From Minicystis rosea (GTDB lineage Bacteria > Myxococcota_A > Polyangia > Polyangiales > Polyangiaceae), in the NCBI GenBank assembly GCA_001931535.1, contig CP016211.1, positions 13,004,377 to 13,068,376 of the forward strand: a DNA stretch of 64,000 nt. Direction: 5' to 3'. The notes under the pieces were generated by a model. The model did not search any database. It saw only the letters and a program-made list of their open reading frames with translations, and was not told the DNA's origin. Position numbers and translations under genes: made by a program. Below are positions 1 to 8,420 of this stretch, in pieces (the stretch's first letter is position 1; every line of letters starts with the position of its first letter).

Positions 1-296
1 CTTGGGATGGGAACGAGCCCAATCCCGACGATCTCGTGCTCGCCGACATGCGGCGCCGGCTCGCGCAGCTCGGGGACGTGTTGGCGTATGGGGGCTGGGC
101 CGCGGCGTGCGTCGATCCGAGCCGGCGCGGGCTCGCGTCGCCGTACTTCGTCGTCGGCGCGGTGAACGGCGACGAGCTCACCGTCGTCGTGTGGAGCTTC
201 CACCGCCGGCGCTACGAAGAGCTCCGCGTCATGGTGCAGCGCGACGCCGCGACGAACGAGGCCGAGAGCCTTGCCGCCGGATCACCGGAAGGATGA
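1..296 (+). CDS. 3' end of a hypothetical protein (truncated by window edge)
   Basis: The reading frame is open from the first bases of the window to a TGA at 294-296, so the start lies upstream. About 98 residues are visible. They contain a hydrophobic stretch (YFVVGAV) and a Trp/Tyr-rich segment (VVVWSFHRRRYEELRV). I do not recognise the family. An internal GTG at 36 could start an 86-residue protein, but nothing like a ribosome binding site precedes it and codon use is uniform across it, so a truncated longer gene is preferred. Confidence 0.45.
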   Translation, partial: WDGNEPNPDDLVLADMRRRLAQLGDVLAYGGWAAACVDPSRRGLASPYFVVGAVNGDELTVVVWSFHRRRYEELRVMVQRDAATNEAESLAAGSPEG

Positions 297-396
297 GATC
301 CGCGCGGCTCGATGGAACAGCCATCGAGCTCGGCCGATGCGCGCGTGTCGAACGATGGATGGGATGCGCTCGGATCGAGCGGGAAAACGAGCCTAT

Positions 397-1857
397 CTAC
401 GGCGTCGCGGCGCGGGCTCGCTTCGTCCGATCGAGCCAGTTGCGCTCTTCGTCGTTGAGATCGGAGATGGCGGAGATCTCCTTGAGCCGGCGCTCCGCGT
501 TCGCGTGCGTCGCGCCGTCGTAGCCTTGGAGGAGCATGATGAAGTCCTGCCGGCGCGCGCGGATGATCGCGCCGGCGGCGACGTCCGCTTCGGGCAACGG
601 CGAGCGCGCCACCACGTATGGCGCCATCCAGCGCGTGTCCGGCTTGGTGCTTCCGCCGATGACCTGCGTGCTCCCCGCGCCCTGCGGGGGGCTCGGCGTC
701 TTGAGCATGGAGAGCGCCCAGTCGAGCGGCGCCTTCGCGCCCATGCCGGCGAGCGCGAACGTGATCTCGCTCTTGTTCTCGTAGTCGCCGCGCACGAGCT
801 TGGTGAAGTACGCCTGCGCTTCGGGCGACGGGTAGCGCACGAACCACGCGGCGAGCCGTCCGGCTTCCTCTTCGTCGGCGCTCTCGAGCGCCTTCTGCAT
901 GGCGGGCCGATGCTCCGCGGCCGCGCGTCGGATCAAGGTCCACATGATCTCCCATCGCGCATGCTTCATCCCCGTCCCGAGCTTGACGTAGAGCTCCGCG
1001 AGCGCCGAGAGGCTCTGCGAATCGGGCACCTTGTCGTAGTAGTGCGCGATCGCGGGGAGCAGCGCGGCCGAGCGCGGCGGATCTCCCTGCGCCTGCTTGA
1101 GCAGCTGCGCGAGCAACGGCCCCGCCGCCGGATCTCCGCGCAGCGTGATGGCCAAGAGCGCCCGGCTCTTCGTGTGATCCGGCGGCGCCGCGTCGTACAT
1201 CGCCTTGAGCTCGGCGAACGTCTTGTACACGTTCGGCGTGCGCGCATGCCGCTCGATGTCGGCGGCGAGCGCCGCCGGTTGGCTCGGCGAGGGATGCTTC
1301 TCGGCAGCGACACGCAGCGCTTCCAGCGCGGCCCGCTCCTTCACCGGATCGGCGAGCCCGGCGATGCGCGCGTAGTGCCGGACCGCCGCGAGCCAGGGAT
1401 CGTTCGGCGCCGTCACCTCCTCGTTCACGCGTGCGAACGGCGTCCCCAGCGTGGCCCACTTGCTCGCAGATCCACGCAGCAGCAAGAGAAACTGCCCGCC
1501 CACCCGATAGTCGTACGCAATGCACGCGCCCGCCGACGCGCCCGGTCGCGCCCTCGAGAAATCATCGACGGGGCTGGGCCCCGCGTAGCGTGCGACGAAC
1601 CCCTGGAGCGTGATGGCGTCCTTGGGCCGCAGCGCCGAGCCGCGCAGCGTCTCCACGACCTCGAACGTCACGTCCTGCGACGTCGCCGACACCGCGCGCG
1701 CCAACACGACCTGCTCCGCGAGACGGACGAGCTCGTAGTTCGACGGCGGCAGGAAGTCGCTGCTGAGGCTGCAGGCCCGCGCCCGCGCAGGCGCGAGCAA
1801 CGCAAGCAGAAGCCCAGCAGCGAAGGCCCAACGCACGAGGCGCAGCTTCACGGACAT
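397..1857 (-). CDS. Exported protein of unknown function, 486 aa
   Basis: The chosen ATG at 1857 places a clear signal peptide at the N-terminus: Lys/Arg, then a Leu/Ala-rich core, then ARARA before residue 30. The first mature residues are CSLSSDF, so a Cys follows directly after the predicted cleavage site. A first domain of about 150 residues is followed by roughly 300 residues of Ala/Leu-rich helices (for example PLLAQLLKQAQGDPPRSAA and LSALAELYVKLGT). These look like HEAT- or TPR-like helical repeats. An in-frame extension to 1959 is Arg/Pro-rich shadow sequence and was excluded. No enzyme motif is seen. Likely periplasmic or surface protein. Confidence 0.75.
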   Translation of the reverse strand: MSVKLRLVRWAFAAGLLLALLAPARARACSLSSDFLPPSNYELVRLAEQVVLARAVSATSQDVTFEVVETLRGSALRPKDAITLQGFVARYAGPSPVDDFSRARPGASAGACIAYDYRVGGQFLLLLRGSASKWATLGTPFARVNEEVTAPNDPWLAAVRHYARIAGLADPVKERAALEALRVAAEKHPSPSQPAALAADIERHARTPNVYKTFAELKAMYDAAPPDHTKSRALLAITLRGDPAAGPLLAQLLKQAQGDPPRSAALLPAIAHYYDKVPDSQSLSALAELYVKLGTGMKHARWEIMWTLIRRAAAEHRPAMQKALESADEEEAGRLAAWFVRYPSPEAQAYFTKLVRGDYENKSEITFALAGMGAKAPLDWALSMLKTPSPPQGAGSTQVIGGSTKPDTRWMAPYVVARSPLPEADVAAGAIIRARRQDFIMLLQGYDGATHANAERRLKEISAISDLNDEERNWLDRTKRARAATP

Positions 1858-2267
1858 GATCCAGCCTAACCCGGTGGGACCGTCATGCTTGGGGGCCACG
1901 CGCACGCGAGCACGATCGCGTCGTCGCGCAGCTCGCAGGCGTGGTGGACCGCTCACCAAGAGTCGGCAGCTCGTTGGAGCTCCAACGAATCCCCCATCGA
2001 GAGCGCCGAGATCTACGCCTGCACCGCCATCACGGGAGCGCTCGATGCATCACACCGACGAGCTTCTCGTCGCTCAGGGCCGGCTCATCCGGCCCGGGGT
2101 TTGGGGTCGCTTGCGGGCCCATCGTGACAACGCGGCTGCCGATACCGGAAGCTACCGCATCATCCGCAACGTCGTGCCGAGGGCACGAACATCGATCGGA
2201 TCGAAACCATCGCGCATCGTCGCAAGAGGGGGCCGGTGAAGGCCCACCTCTTCGGATCGATCTGCGG
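1858..2267. other. Gene-free spacer
   Basis: This 410-bp spacer lies upstream of the exported-protein gene and downstream of the tRNA gene, both of which are on the minus strand. The only structure I can support is one diverged copy of a dispersed hairpin repeat at 2082-2128. The open frames here are short, Arg/Pro-rich and without start signals. Confidence 0.5.
2082..2128 (+). repeat. Single diverged copy of the 48-bp hairpin repeat also found at 31910-32049
   Basis: The stretch matches the 48-bp tandem unit at 31910 over nearly its full length. Shared blocks are CCGGGGTTTGGGG, CGCTTGCGG and CCCATCGTG. The CTTG loop and most of the GGGGNCG/CGGNCCC stem are kept, with one mismatch and one wobble. 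The strand sense matches the array copies. Confidence 0.65.
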
Positions 2268-2340
2268 TGGAGCTGAGGGGAATCGAACCCCTGACCTTCT
2301 GACTGCCAGTCAGACGCTCTCCCAACTGAGCTACAGCCCC
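2268..2340 (-). tRNA. tRNA-Ala (anticodon GGC)
   Basis: Read on the minus strand, this 73-nt sequence folds as a complete cloverleaf. The acceptor stem is GGGGCTG paired with CAGCTCC, with discriminator A73. The anticodon stem TCTGA/TCAGA flanks the loop CTGGCAG, and the T arm contains GGTTCGATTCC. The anticodon GGC reads GCC (Ala). The acceptor third pair is G3:U70, the universal alanine identity element, which confirms the assignment. The genome gives ACCG after the stem, so CCA is not fully encoded and must be added after transcription. It lies downstream of, and in the same direction as, the lipoprotein gene at 2462-3949. Confidence 0.97.
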
Positions 2341-2360
2341 GTGACGTCTTGGGAGGGCGG

Positions 2361-2389
2361 TATCTACAGCGTCTCGGTTCGTTTGTCTC
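2361..2389 (-). promoter_or_regulatory. Possible sigma-70-type promoter for tRNA-Ala
   Basis: On the minus strand GAGACA (2389-2384) and TAGATA (2366-2361) are separated by 17 bp. The second box ends about 20 bp before the tRNA 5' end. The match to TTGACA/TATAAT is only 4/6 and 3/6, so position is the main support. Confidence 0.25.
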
Positions 2390-2461
2390 GGAAAATCTTC
2401 TCGGCCATGTCGATTCTTTCCGGCCCCTTAGCGCGCCCCGACAAACGTCCCTTCGGCGCTC

Positions 2462-3949
2462 TCACGGAGCGAGCCGCGCGACGAACACATCCGAGGTGCC
2501 TTCGCCGGTCAGCTTCTTCCCGGCCACGTTGATGGCCGTGTAGAAATCGCCGCCGAAGTAGAAGGCGCCTTCGGGTGCCGGGGCGAGGCCCACCCCGGCT
2601 TGGGTCACCTTGCCGCCGAGCCCGTCGGTGGGGCCGAACGTCTGGCTCTTCAGCTTGGTCCCCGCGGCGTCGAAGGTGACCATGAAGGCCGACTGGATCG
2701 GGGTGCTCGGATCCACGTGGTGCACGTAGCTCCCCGTCACCGCGGTGGTGGTGCCGTTGACGGTGAGCGCCGCCGCGCTGCTCTGGAAGTCCTCGAAGGG
2801 GAGGCCGCGCGTGAAGCGGTGCTTGCCCGTGGGATCGAGCGACACGAGGAAGGCCTCGCCGCTCGGCAGCGGGCTCGGCAGCGGGCCGCCGCCGAAATCG
2901 GCCGTCTTGGTGCTGCCCACGAAGAGCGGGTTGCCCGTCGCGTCGACCGACACCGCGGCGAACGTGCCGGGGCTGTACGTGTGGCTCCATTGCGAGGCGC
3001 CGGCGGCGTCGAGATCGAGCGCCGTCATCACGTTGTTCTCGGTGTTGGTCGCCACGATGGCGTGGCCGCTCGGGCTGGCCGCGACGAACGCCGTCTTCCC
3101 CGCGAGCGCCTTCGCCCAAAGCGAGGTGCCCGCGTCGTCGAGCGCCAGCACGAACACGCCGCTCGTGGAAGGCAGCGGGCCCGTGCCCAGGTCGAGCGAC
3201 CCGGCGAAGCTGCCGCTGACGAGCGCGCCGCCGTCGAGCCGACCCGCGATCGAGAGGCCGCGATCCGCCTGCATCCCGGTCGAGGATCCATACGTGTGTG
3301 TCCACGAGGGCGCGCCCGTCTTGGCGTCGAGCTTCACCACGAAGATGCCGTCGCCGCCGGGGATCTGCTTGGTGCCGACGGTGAGCGAGCCCTTCACGAA
3401 GCCGGTGATGAGCACTTCGTCCGCGGTGCTCAGGGAGACGGCCTCGGCCGCGCAGTCGCCGGCGGTGAGCGTCTGGCTCCAGAGCATTTTCCCCTTCGCG
3501 TCGAGCTTCACCACGAAGCCCGAGCGCAGGCCCATTTGCGGGAGCGGGCCCGAGCCCACATCCATCACGCCGTCGAACGAGCCCACGGCGATGACGTTGC
3601 CGTCTTGATCCGAGACCAGCCCGCGCAGGTGCTGGTGGCCGTTCGCGCCGAAGCCCTTCGCCCAAGCCTTGCTCGAGCCACCGCCGCCGCTGCCGCTGCT
3701 CGCGGTGCCGCCGCTGGCCGTGCCGCCGCTCGCGGTGCCCGCGCCGCTGCCGCCGGAGGGATCGGCGCCGCTGCCGCCGGTGGGATCGCCCGCGCCGTTG
3801 CCGGACGCGCCGAACCCACCGGAGGGCACACCGAAGCCGCCGGCGCCGGAATCACCGGGCTGACCTTCGACGTAGACGGTCGGGCCGCAGGCCGCAGCGC
3901 CGAGGATTGATGCCGCGGCGCCCGAGACGAGGAGGGAAGGGAAGCGCAT
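2462..3949 (-). CDS. Lipoprotein with SBBP/beta-propeller-like repeats, 495 aa
   Basis: The ATG at 3949 gives a lipoprotein signal (LGAAAC, lipobox Cys near residue 21). A low-complexity linker of about 65 residues follows, built from GGSGA, GGTAS and GSGGGG. The mature part repeats a motif of the type VGSF-G-x-DVGSG-PLP followed by GFVVKLDAKG-x-W, at least six times. This is the pattern of SBBP-type beta-propeller proteins common in myxobacteria, which are surface-anchored and of unknown ligand. The gene follows the acyl-CoA dehydrogenase gene on the same strand after 47 bp. The Gly-rich linker explains a long open frame on the opposite strand, which is not a gene. Confidence 0.85.
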   Translation of the reverse strand: MRFPSLLVSGAAASILGAAACGPTVYVEGQPGDSGAGGFGVPSGGFGASGNGAGDPTGGSGADPSGGSGAGTASGGTASGGTASSGSGGGGSSKAWAKGFGANGHQHLRGLVSDQDGNVIAVGSFDGVMDVGSGPLPQMGLRSGFVVKLDAKGKMLWSQTLTAGDCAAEAVSLSTADEVLITGFVKGSLTVGTKQIPGGDGIFVVKLDAKTGAPSWTHTYGSSTGMQADRGLSIAGRLDGGALVSGSFAGSLDLGTGPLPSTSGVFVLALDDAGTSLWAKALAGKTAFVAASPSGHAIVATNTENNVMTALDLDAAGASQWSHTYSPGTFAAVSVDATGNPLFVGSTKTADFGGGPLPSPLPSGEAFLVSLDPTGKHRFTRGLPFEDFQSSAAALTVNGTTTAVTGSYVHHVDPSTPIQSAFMVTFDAAGTKLKSQTFGPTDGLGGKVTQAGVGLAPAPEGAFYFGGDFYTAINVAGKKLTGEGTSDVFVARLAP

Positions 3950-3996
3950 CGCGTTCGCTGCCCTACCACAGGCGGCGCGCGGCGCGGGGAAGGTCG

Positions 3997-5166
3997 CTAA
4001 AAGCCCATGAGCTTCGCGAGGTAATACTTCATCGTCTCGCTCGTCCCGCCGCCGATGCGGAGGAGGCGCTGGTCGCGCCAGATGCGGGCGATGGGGAAGT
4101 CTTCGATGTAGCCCCAGCCGCCGTGGAACTGGAGACACTCGTCCGCCACCTCGCTCACGAGATCGCCGACCAGGATCTTCGCCATCGAGATGAGCTTCAC
4201 CGTCTCCATCGAGAGCGGCTGCTTCTTCACGTAGCGCTCGTCGTTGTACTGATCGACCACGCGGTAGGTGAAGGCGCGCGCCGCCTCGAGCTTCGTCGTG
4301 AGGTCGACGAACTTGTGCTGCCACACCTCGCGCTTGATGATCGGCTTGCCGAAGGCCACGCGCTCGCGCCCGTAGTTGATGGTGTGCTCCAGCGTGATGA
4401 AGCTCCCGGCCACGCCGCCGACGGCCGCGATGAGGCGCTCGGTCTGGAAGTTCTGCATGAGGTACATGAACCCCATGTTCTCCTCGCCCAAGAGGTAGCG
4501 CTTCGGCACGCGCACCTCGTCGAGGAAGAGCTCCGCCGTGTCGCTCGACTTGTTGCCGATCTTCTTGAGCTTCTTGGCGACGTTGAAGCCCTTCAGGTTC
4601 GTCGGCACGAGGAAGAACGAGCAGCCGTGGGCGCCGCGATCGGGCGACGTCTTCACCAGCATGGTGACGAAGTCGGCGCGCGTGCCGTTGGTGATGAAGG
4701 TCTTCGAGCCGCTGATGAGGTAGTCGTCGCCGTCCTTCTTGGCGACGGTCTTGATGCCGGCGACGTCGCTGCCGGCGGCGGGCTCGGAGACGCCGAGGGA
4801 GACGATCTTGTCGCCCGCGAGCGCCGGCTTCAGGAACTCCTCGATCTGCTCCTTCGTCCCGATGTCGCTGATCACCGGGGTCGCCATGTCGCTCTGCACG
4901 AGCAGGCCCATGTTCACGCCGGCGAGGCGGCTGTGCGGGAGCTCCTCCGCCTTGGCCACGCTGAACCAGTAGTCGAGGCCCTGACCGCCGTGCTCCTCGG
5001 GGAAATGAGCGCCCAAGATGCCGAGCTCACCGGCGCGCTTGAACACCCAATTGGGGAACATCTCGTCCGCCTCCCACTCCTCGGCGTGGGGCGCGAGCTC
5101 CTTCTCGGCGAACTGCCGAACCGTCTTCCGGAACTGTTGATGCTCCTCGGTGAACGGCTGCCACAT
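3997..5166 (-). CDS. Acyl-CoA dehydrogenase, 389 aa
   Basis: This is a full-length FAD-dependent acyl-CoA dehydrogenase, which introduces the trans-2 double bond into acyl-CoA. Visible signatures are the FAD/substrate motif SEPAAGSD (127-134), ITNG (158-161), the RVAFGKPI helix (269-276) and the C-terminal LQFHGGWGYIEDFPIAR block (345-361). Where medium-chain enzymes carry the catalytic Glu (YEGT) this protein has GGGT (372-375). As in long-chain and isovaleryl-CoA dehydrogenases, the base is probably the Glu in the ERL motif at residue 243. An AAGGAGAGG ribosome binding site precedes the ATG. Exact chain-length preference cannot be told from sequence alone. Confidence 0.93.
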   Translation of the reverse strand: MWQPFTEEHQQFRKTVRQFAEKELAPHAEEWEADEMFPNWVFKRAGELGILGAHFPEEHGGQGLDYWFSVAKAEELPHSRLAGVNMGLLVQSDMATPVISDIGTKEQIEEFLKPALAGDKIVSLGVSEPAAGSDVAGIKTVAKKDGDDYLISGSKTFITNGTRADFVTMLVKTSPDRGAHGCSFFLVPTNLKGFNVAKKLKKIGNKSSDTAELFLDEVRVPKRYLLGEENMGFMYLMQNFQTERLIAAVGGVAGSFITLEHTINYGRERVAFGKPIIKREVWQHKFVDLTTKLEAARAFTYRVVDQYNDERYVKKQPLSMETVKLISMAKILVGDLVSEVADECLQFHGGWGYIEDFPIARIWRDQRLLRIGGGTSETMKYYLAKLMGF

Positions 5167-5206
5167 GGTGGTCCTCTCCTTATCGTGCAGGCTTTCGGGG
5201 CGATGA

Positions 5207-5218
5207 TTCGTACACGAA
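5207..5218. promoter_or_regulatory. Candidate operator upstream of the acyl-CoA dehydrogenase
   Basis: A perfect inverted repeat TTCGT-N2-ACGAA lies about 40 bp upstream of the dehydrogenase ATG, in an otherwise gene-free 169-bp divergent spacer. Its position would suit a repressor site. No regulator family can be assigned. Confidence 0.25.
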
Positions 5219-5335
5219 AGATATACGAGCGCAAGGGTCCTCCGCGCGGGAAATCGGCTCTGTCGGGCACGCCACCGCGAACGCCGTGGGCGTGACGCGG
5301 CATCGGTCGAGATCTGCTAGGCTCCGCCCCCCCGC

Positions 5336-6337
5336 ATGCGGCTCCTCGTCCTCTCTCGCAACGCTTCGCTCTACTCGACCAGCCGCATCGTGCTCGCCGC
5401 GCGCGGCCGTGGGCACGACGTCAGCGTCATCGATCCGCTCGAGTTCCAGATCGTCGTCTCCCGCGGGCGGCCCTCGCTGCTCGCGGGCGGCTCGGCGGTG
5501 TCGCGTTACGACATCGTCATCCCGCGCATCGGCGCCAGCATCACCAACTACGGCCTGGCCGTGGTGCGCCAGTTCGATCTCATGGGCGTGCCCGTGCTCA
5601 ACGGCGCCGTGTGCATCGCGCGGAGCCGCGACAAGCTCCGCGCCTTGCAGCTCCTCACCCGCCGCAACATCGACGTGCCCATCACCGTGTGCGCGCGGAG
5701 CCCGGCCGGCGTCGAGGCCGCGCTCGAGCTCGTCGGTGGCTGCCCCGCGATCATCAAGCTCCAGCAGGGCACGCAGGGCATCGGCACGATGATCGCGGAG
5801 ACCCCGCAGGCCGTGCACTCGTTGCTCGAGACGTTCTGGGCCATGGGCCAGGACATCGTGCTCCAGGAGTACGTGCGCGAGTCGAAGGGCCGCGACATCC
5901 GCGTCATCGTCGTCGGCGGTCGCGTCGTCGCCTCGATGCGCCGCGTGGCCAAGGCCGGCGAGTTCCGCTCGAACCTCCACCGCGGCGGCCGCGGCGACAA
6001 GGTGACCTTGCCCCGCTCGTACCGGAGCGTGGCCATCCGCGCGGCCAAGGCCATGGGCCTCGAGGTCGCCGGCGTCGACATGCTCGAAGGCAAGAGCGGG
6101 CCGAAGATCCTCGAGATCAACAGCTCCCCCGGCCTCGAAGGCGTGGAGCGCGCCAGCGGCGTCGACGTCGCCGGCGCCATCATCCAGCACGCCGAGCGCT
6201 ACGCGGCGGAGCACAAGAACATCACCAAGGCCGCGCTCAACCGGCGCATCCTCGACGTGATCCACGACGAGCGCATGCCGCTCGCGCGCACCTCGCCCGG
6301 CCGCTCCCGGTCGAACCGCGCGGGCGCCGCCTCCTGA
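5336..6337 (+). CDS. rimK: RimK-family ATP-grasp ligase, 333 aa
   Basis: The protein has the length and order of RimK, which adds glutamate residues to ribosomal protein S6. The N-terminal part (MRLLVLSRN, then DIVIPRIGASITNYG) matches the RimK pre-ATP-grasp domain. ATP-grasp signatures are ARSRDKLRALQLL, PAIIKLQQGTQGIG (phosphate loop), IVLQEYV, GRDIRVIVVGG, RSNLHRGG and the metal-binding ILEINSSPGLEG. Related enzymes ligate other amino acids to other acceptors, so the substrate is inferred. The stop overlaps the next gene's start (TGATG), indicating translational coupling to the hydratase-family gene. The C-terminal tail of about 30 residues is Arg/Ser-rich. Confidence 0.85.
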   Translation: MRLLVLSRNASLYSTSRIVLAARGRGHDVSVIDPLEFQIVVSRGRPSLLAGGSAVSRYDIVIPRIGASITNYGLAVVRQFDLMGVPVLNGAVCIARSRDKLRALQLLTRRNIDVPITVCARSPAGVEAALELVGGCPAIIKLQQGTQGIGTMIAETPQAVHSLLETFWAMGQDIVLQEYVRESKGRDIRVIVVGGRVVASMRRVAKAGEFRSNLHRGGRGDKVTLPRSYRSVAIRAAKAMGLEVAGVDMLEGKSGPKILEINSSPGLEGVERASGVDVAGAIIQHAERYAAEHKNITKAALNRRILDVIHDERMPLARTSPGRSRSNRAGAAS

Positions 6338-7113
6338 TGACCGAGCCGGGCGATCCCGCGTCGGTGCGCGTCGAGACGATCGGCGCCGCGCTCCTCGTGA
6401 CGCTCGATCGCCCGCACACCCACAACGCCATCGATCTCGTGGCCGCGCGCGCCATCGCCGCCGCCATCGCGCGGGCGGGCGCCGACGCGAGCGTGCGCGG
6501 CGTGATCATCACGGGCGCAGGCGATCGCACCTTCATGGCCGGCGGCGACTTGAACCTGATCGCCGAGCTCGTGAAGACCGGGCAGAGCGGTGAAGCCATC
6601 ATCGATCTCGGCCGCGAGCTCGGCGCCTGCGAGCGCGCGCCCGTGCCCGTGATCGCCGCCGTGCAGGGCGACGTCTACGGCGGCGGCTGCGAGTTTCTGC
6701 TGCTCTGCGATCTCGTGATCATGGAGAGCCACGCCTCCTTGGCCTTCCGCCACGCGAAGATGGGGCTCGCGCCCGCGTGGGGCGGTCTCACGCGCCTCGT
6801 CGAGCGCGTAGGCCCACTGGAGGCCGCGCGCCTCCTCTTCACGGCCGAGAAGATCGACGCCGCCGAAGCCCACCGCCTCGGCCTGGTGAACGAAGTGGTC
6901 CCGAAGGGCACCGCCAAGGCCCGCGCCCTCGCGCTCGTGTCCCGCATCGCCGACAACCCGCGCGACTCCGTCGCCGCCCTGAAGCGCGCGCTCCAAGACG
7001 TCCGCGAAGCGCGCCGCGGCGACGCCGAAGAGCGCGAGCGCGCCGTGTTCCGCGAGCGCTGGGCCGGCCCGGATCACCTCGCCGCGATGAACGCGTACCG
7101 TTCGCGAAAGTAA
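6337..7113 (+). CDS. Enoyl-CoA hydratase/isomerase-family protein, 258 aa
   Basis: This is a crotonase-fold protein of typical length. The CoA/oxyanion segment is GDRTFMAGGDL, and the second is VQGDVYGGGCEFLLLCDL. The first catalytic Glu of hydratases is present (the E of GGGCE). The second, which normally follows in a context like QPE-x3-G, is replaced here: the aligned segment reads FRHAKMG, with His at the Glu position. Classical two-Glu hydration is therefore doubtful, and another crotonase-family reaction is possible. The start ATG overlaps the rimK-like stop by two bases. The pairing with rimK is not a known functional partnership. Confidence 0.85.
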   Translation: MTEPGDPASVRVETIGAALLVTLDRPHTHNAIDLVAARAIAAAIARAGADASVRGVIITGAGDRTFMAGGDLNLIAELVKTGQSGEAIIDLGRELGACERAPVPVIAAVQGDVYGGGCEFLLLCDLVIMESHASLAFRHAKMGLAPAWGGLTRLVERVGPLEAARLLFTAEKIDAAEAHRLGLVNEVVPKGTAKARALALVSRIADNPRDSVAALKRALQDVREARRGDAEERERAVFRERWAGPDHLAAMNAYRSRK

Positions 7114-7142
7114 GGGCTCACCGAGCGACGCGTCGCCGCTGC

Positions 7143-7311
7143 GATGGTTCGAGGTCAAACGATCGTGGGGCGGCGCAGCCGAGACGCGAAGCTTTGCGTT
7201 GCGCGTCGTTGCCGAGATGGTTTGAGGTCAAGCGATGGTGGCGCCGGGCCCACGTTGCGTGTGGGCTTCGAGGTGCGGCGTCGTGGAGATGGTTTGAGGT
7301 CAAACGATTGG
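7143..7311 (+). repeat. Three copies of a dyad-symmetric motif spaced 72-73 bp
   Basis: The motif GATGGTTTGAGGTCAAACGAT occurs at 7143, 7216 and 7288 with one to three changes per copy. Its core GTTTGA-GG-TCAAAC is an inverted repeat, perfect in the third copy and one mismatch off in the others. The DNA between copies is only loosely similar. The set fills the spacer between two convergent genes (stops at 7113 and 7366). Confidence 0.7.
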
Positions 7312-7365
7312 GCGGGCGTCGTCGTGCGCGCTGCTCGGTCGTGACCGGGCGCGCGTGGGGGCGCG

Positions 7366-8265
7366 TCACTCGCCGGGCGGCGTCGCGAAGGTGCCGGGGA
7401 AGGGGTTGGCGCTGCGGCGCTTCCGGACCTCGTCGGGCGTCCACACCGGCTGGGCCTCGCCGCGCTCGTGGAAGAGGGCCACGCCGATGACGCCGACGTT
7501 GCGCGCGTCGCCGTGCTTCTGTTGCGCGTACGAATTGCGGACCGCGCCGAAGCGGAAGGCGGCGACCGTGTCCGTGCTCTGGCGGAAGCCGTCGACCTCG
7601 ATGTCGCCGTGCGCGTCGAGGATGTAGCCGCGCTTGTCGAACGAGGCGCTCTTGCCATCCATCACGTCGAGGCCGTCGACGGAGAGCACCACCTCGAAGC
7701 GCGAGCTGGTGCGGTTGTGGAGCACGATGCTGTAGCGATGCCCGGCCTCGCCGACCGCGTACGAGCGGCCCGCCGACGTAAAGCCGTGGTAGGGGCGGCC
7801 GGCCTCGTCGCGAAGCTCGACCGACACGAGACCGCCGGCCACGGTGAAGCCGTTCGTAAAGCTCTGGCGCGCGCTGGTCATGGCGTTCGCGCCCGCTTGA
7901 TCGTTGTAGAAGAGCGCGAGCGCCGCGAACGGGGAGGCGAAGTCGGCGCGCTCGAAGCTGACGTGCGAGATGCTGGAGTACCGCGTCTCGCCCCACTCGG
8001 TGCCGAGGCCGGGGCGATCCTTGCGCGGCGCTTCGTCGGCCGGCGGCGGCTCTTCGGCGCGGTAGTCACGGCTCGCGCTCGGTGCTCGGGGCGCTTCCGC
8101 TTCCACGACCGAGGCCGTGGAGGGGGACGGATAGCCGGCCGCATCCACCGGGCTCTTGGCCATGCCGCCCGTCATCGGGCCCGCGTCACCGCAGCCGGCG
8201 AGCATCGCCAACGAGAGCCCTGCCATCACCGAGACCGTCGCCAACCCACGTCCCATCGCGCTCAT
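7366..8265 (-). CDS. Lipoprotein of unknown function, 299 aa
   Basis: The start at 8265 has a GGAGGG ribosome binding site 7 bp upstream and gives a short lipoprotein signal ending LAMLAGC. A disordered Pro/Ala/Glu-rich stretch to about residue 85 precedes a globular domain. That domain has features such as YHGFTSAGRSYAVGEAGHRY and VVLSVDGLDVMDGKSASF. The SYAV-G-x-RY-x-I-x-N pattern suggests a beta-sandwich, but I do not recognise the family. It is convergent with the hydratase-family gene across the 7143-7311 repeats. Confidence 0.8.
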   Translation of the reverse strand: MSAMGRGLATVSVMAGLSLAMLAGCGDAGPMTGGMAKSPVDAAGYPSPSTASVVEAEAPRAPSASRDYRAEEPPPADEAPRKDRPGLGTEWGETRYSSISHVSFERADFASPFAALALFYNDQAGANAMTSARQSFTNGFTVAGGLVSVELRDEAGRPYHGFTSAGRSYAVGEAGHRYSIVLHNRTSSRFEVVLSVDGLDVMDGKSASFDKRGYILDAHGDIEVDGFRQSTDTVAAFRFGAVRNSYAQQKHGDARNVGVIGVALFHERGEAQPVWTPDEVRKRRSANPFPGTFATPPGE

Positions 8266-8420
8266 GTGCTGCCCTCCGTCCCCTCGTGTCGGCAAAGGAA
8301 CGGGCCCGGCATTTCGGCCTTACACGCGCGCAACGATCTTTTTGCTTTCCACTTTCTTTGGCCTCCCGCCTCCGCGATTGCGTCGTGCGCGTTCGCTCCC
8401 AAAGCCTTCGTTCGCAAGCC

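Noticed and set aside
397..1525. Overlapping Arg-rich frames in the first gene (both strands).
   Set aside because: They are shadows of the exported-protein gene, which alone has a signal peptide and normal composition.
2370..2411. A 14-codon minus-strand peptide upstream of tRNA-Ala.
   Set aside because: It starts with ATG but has no ribosome binding site, and it sits in the tRNA promoter region.
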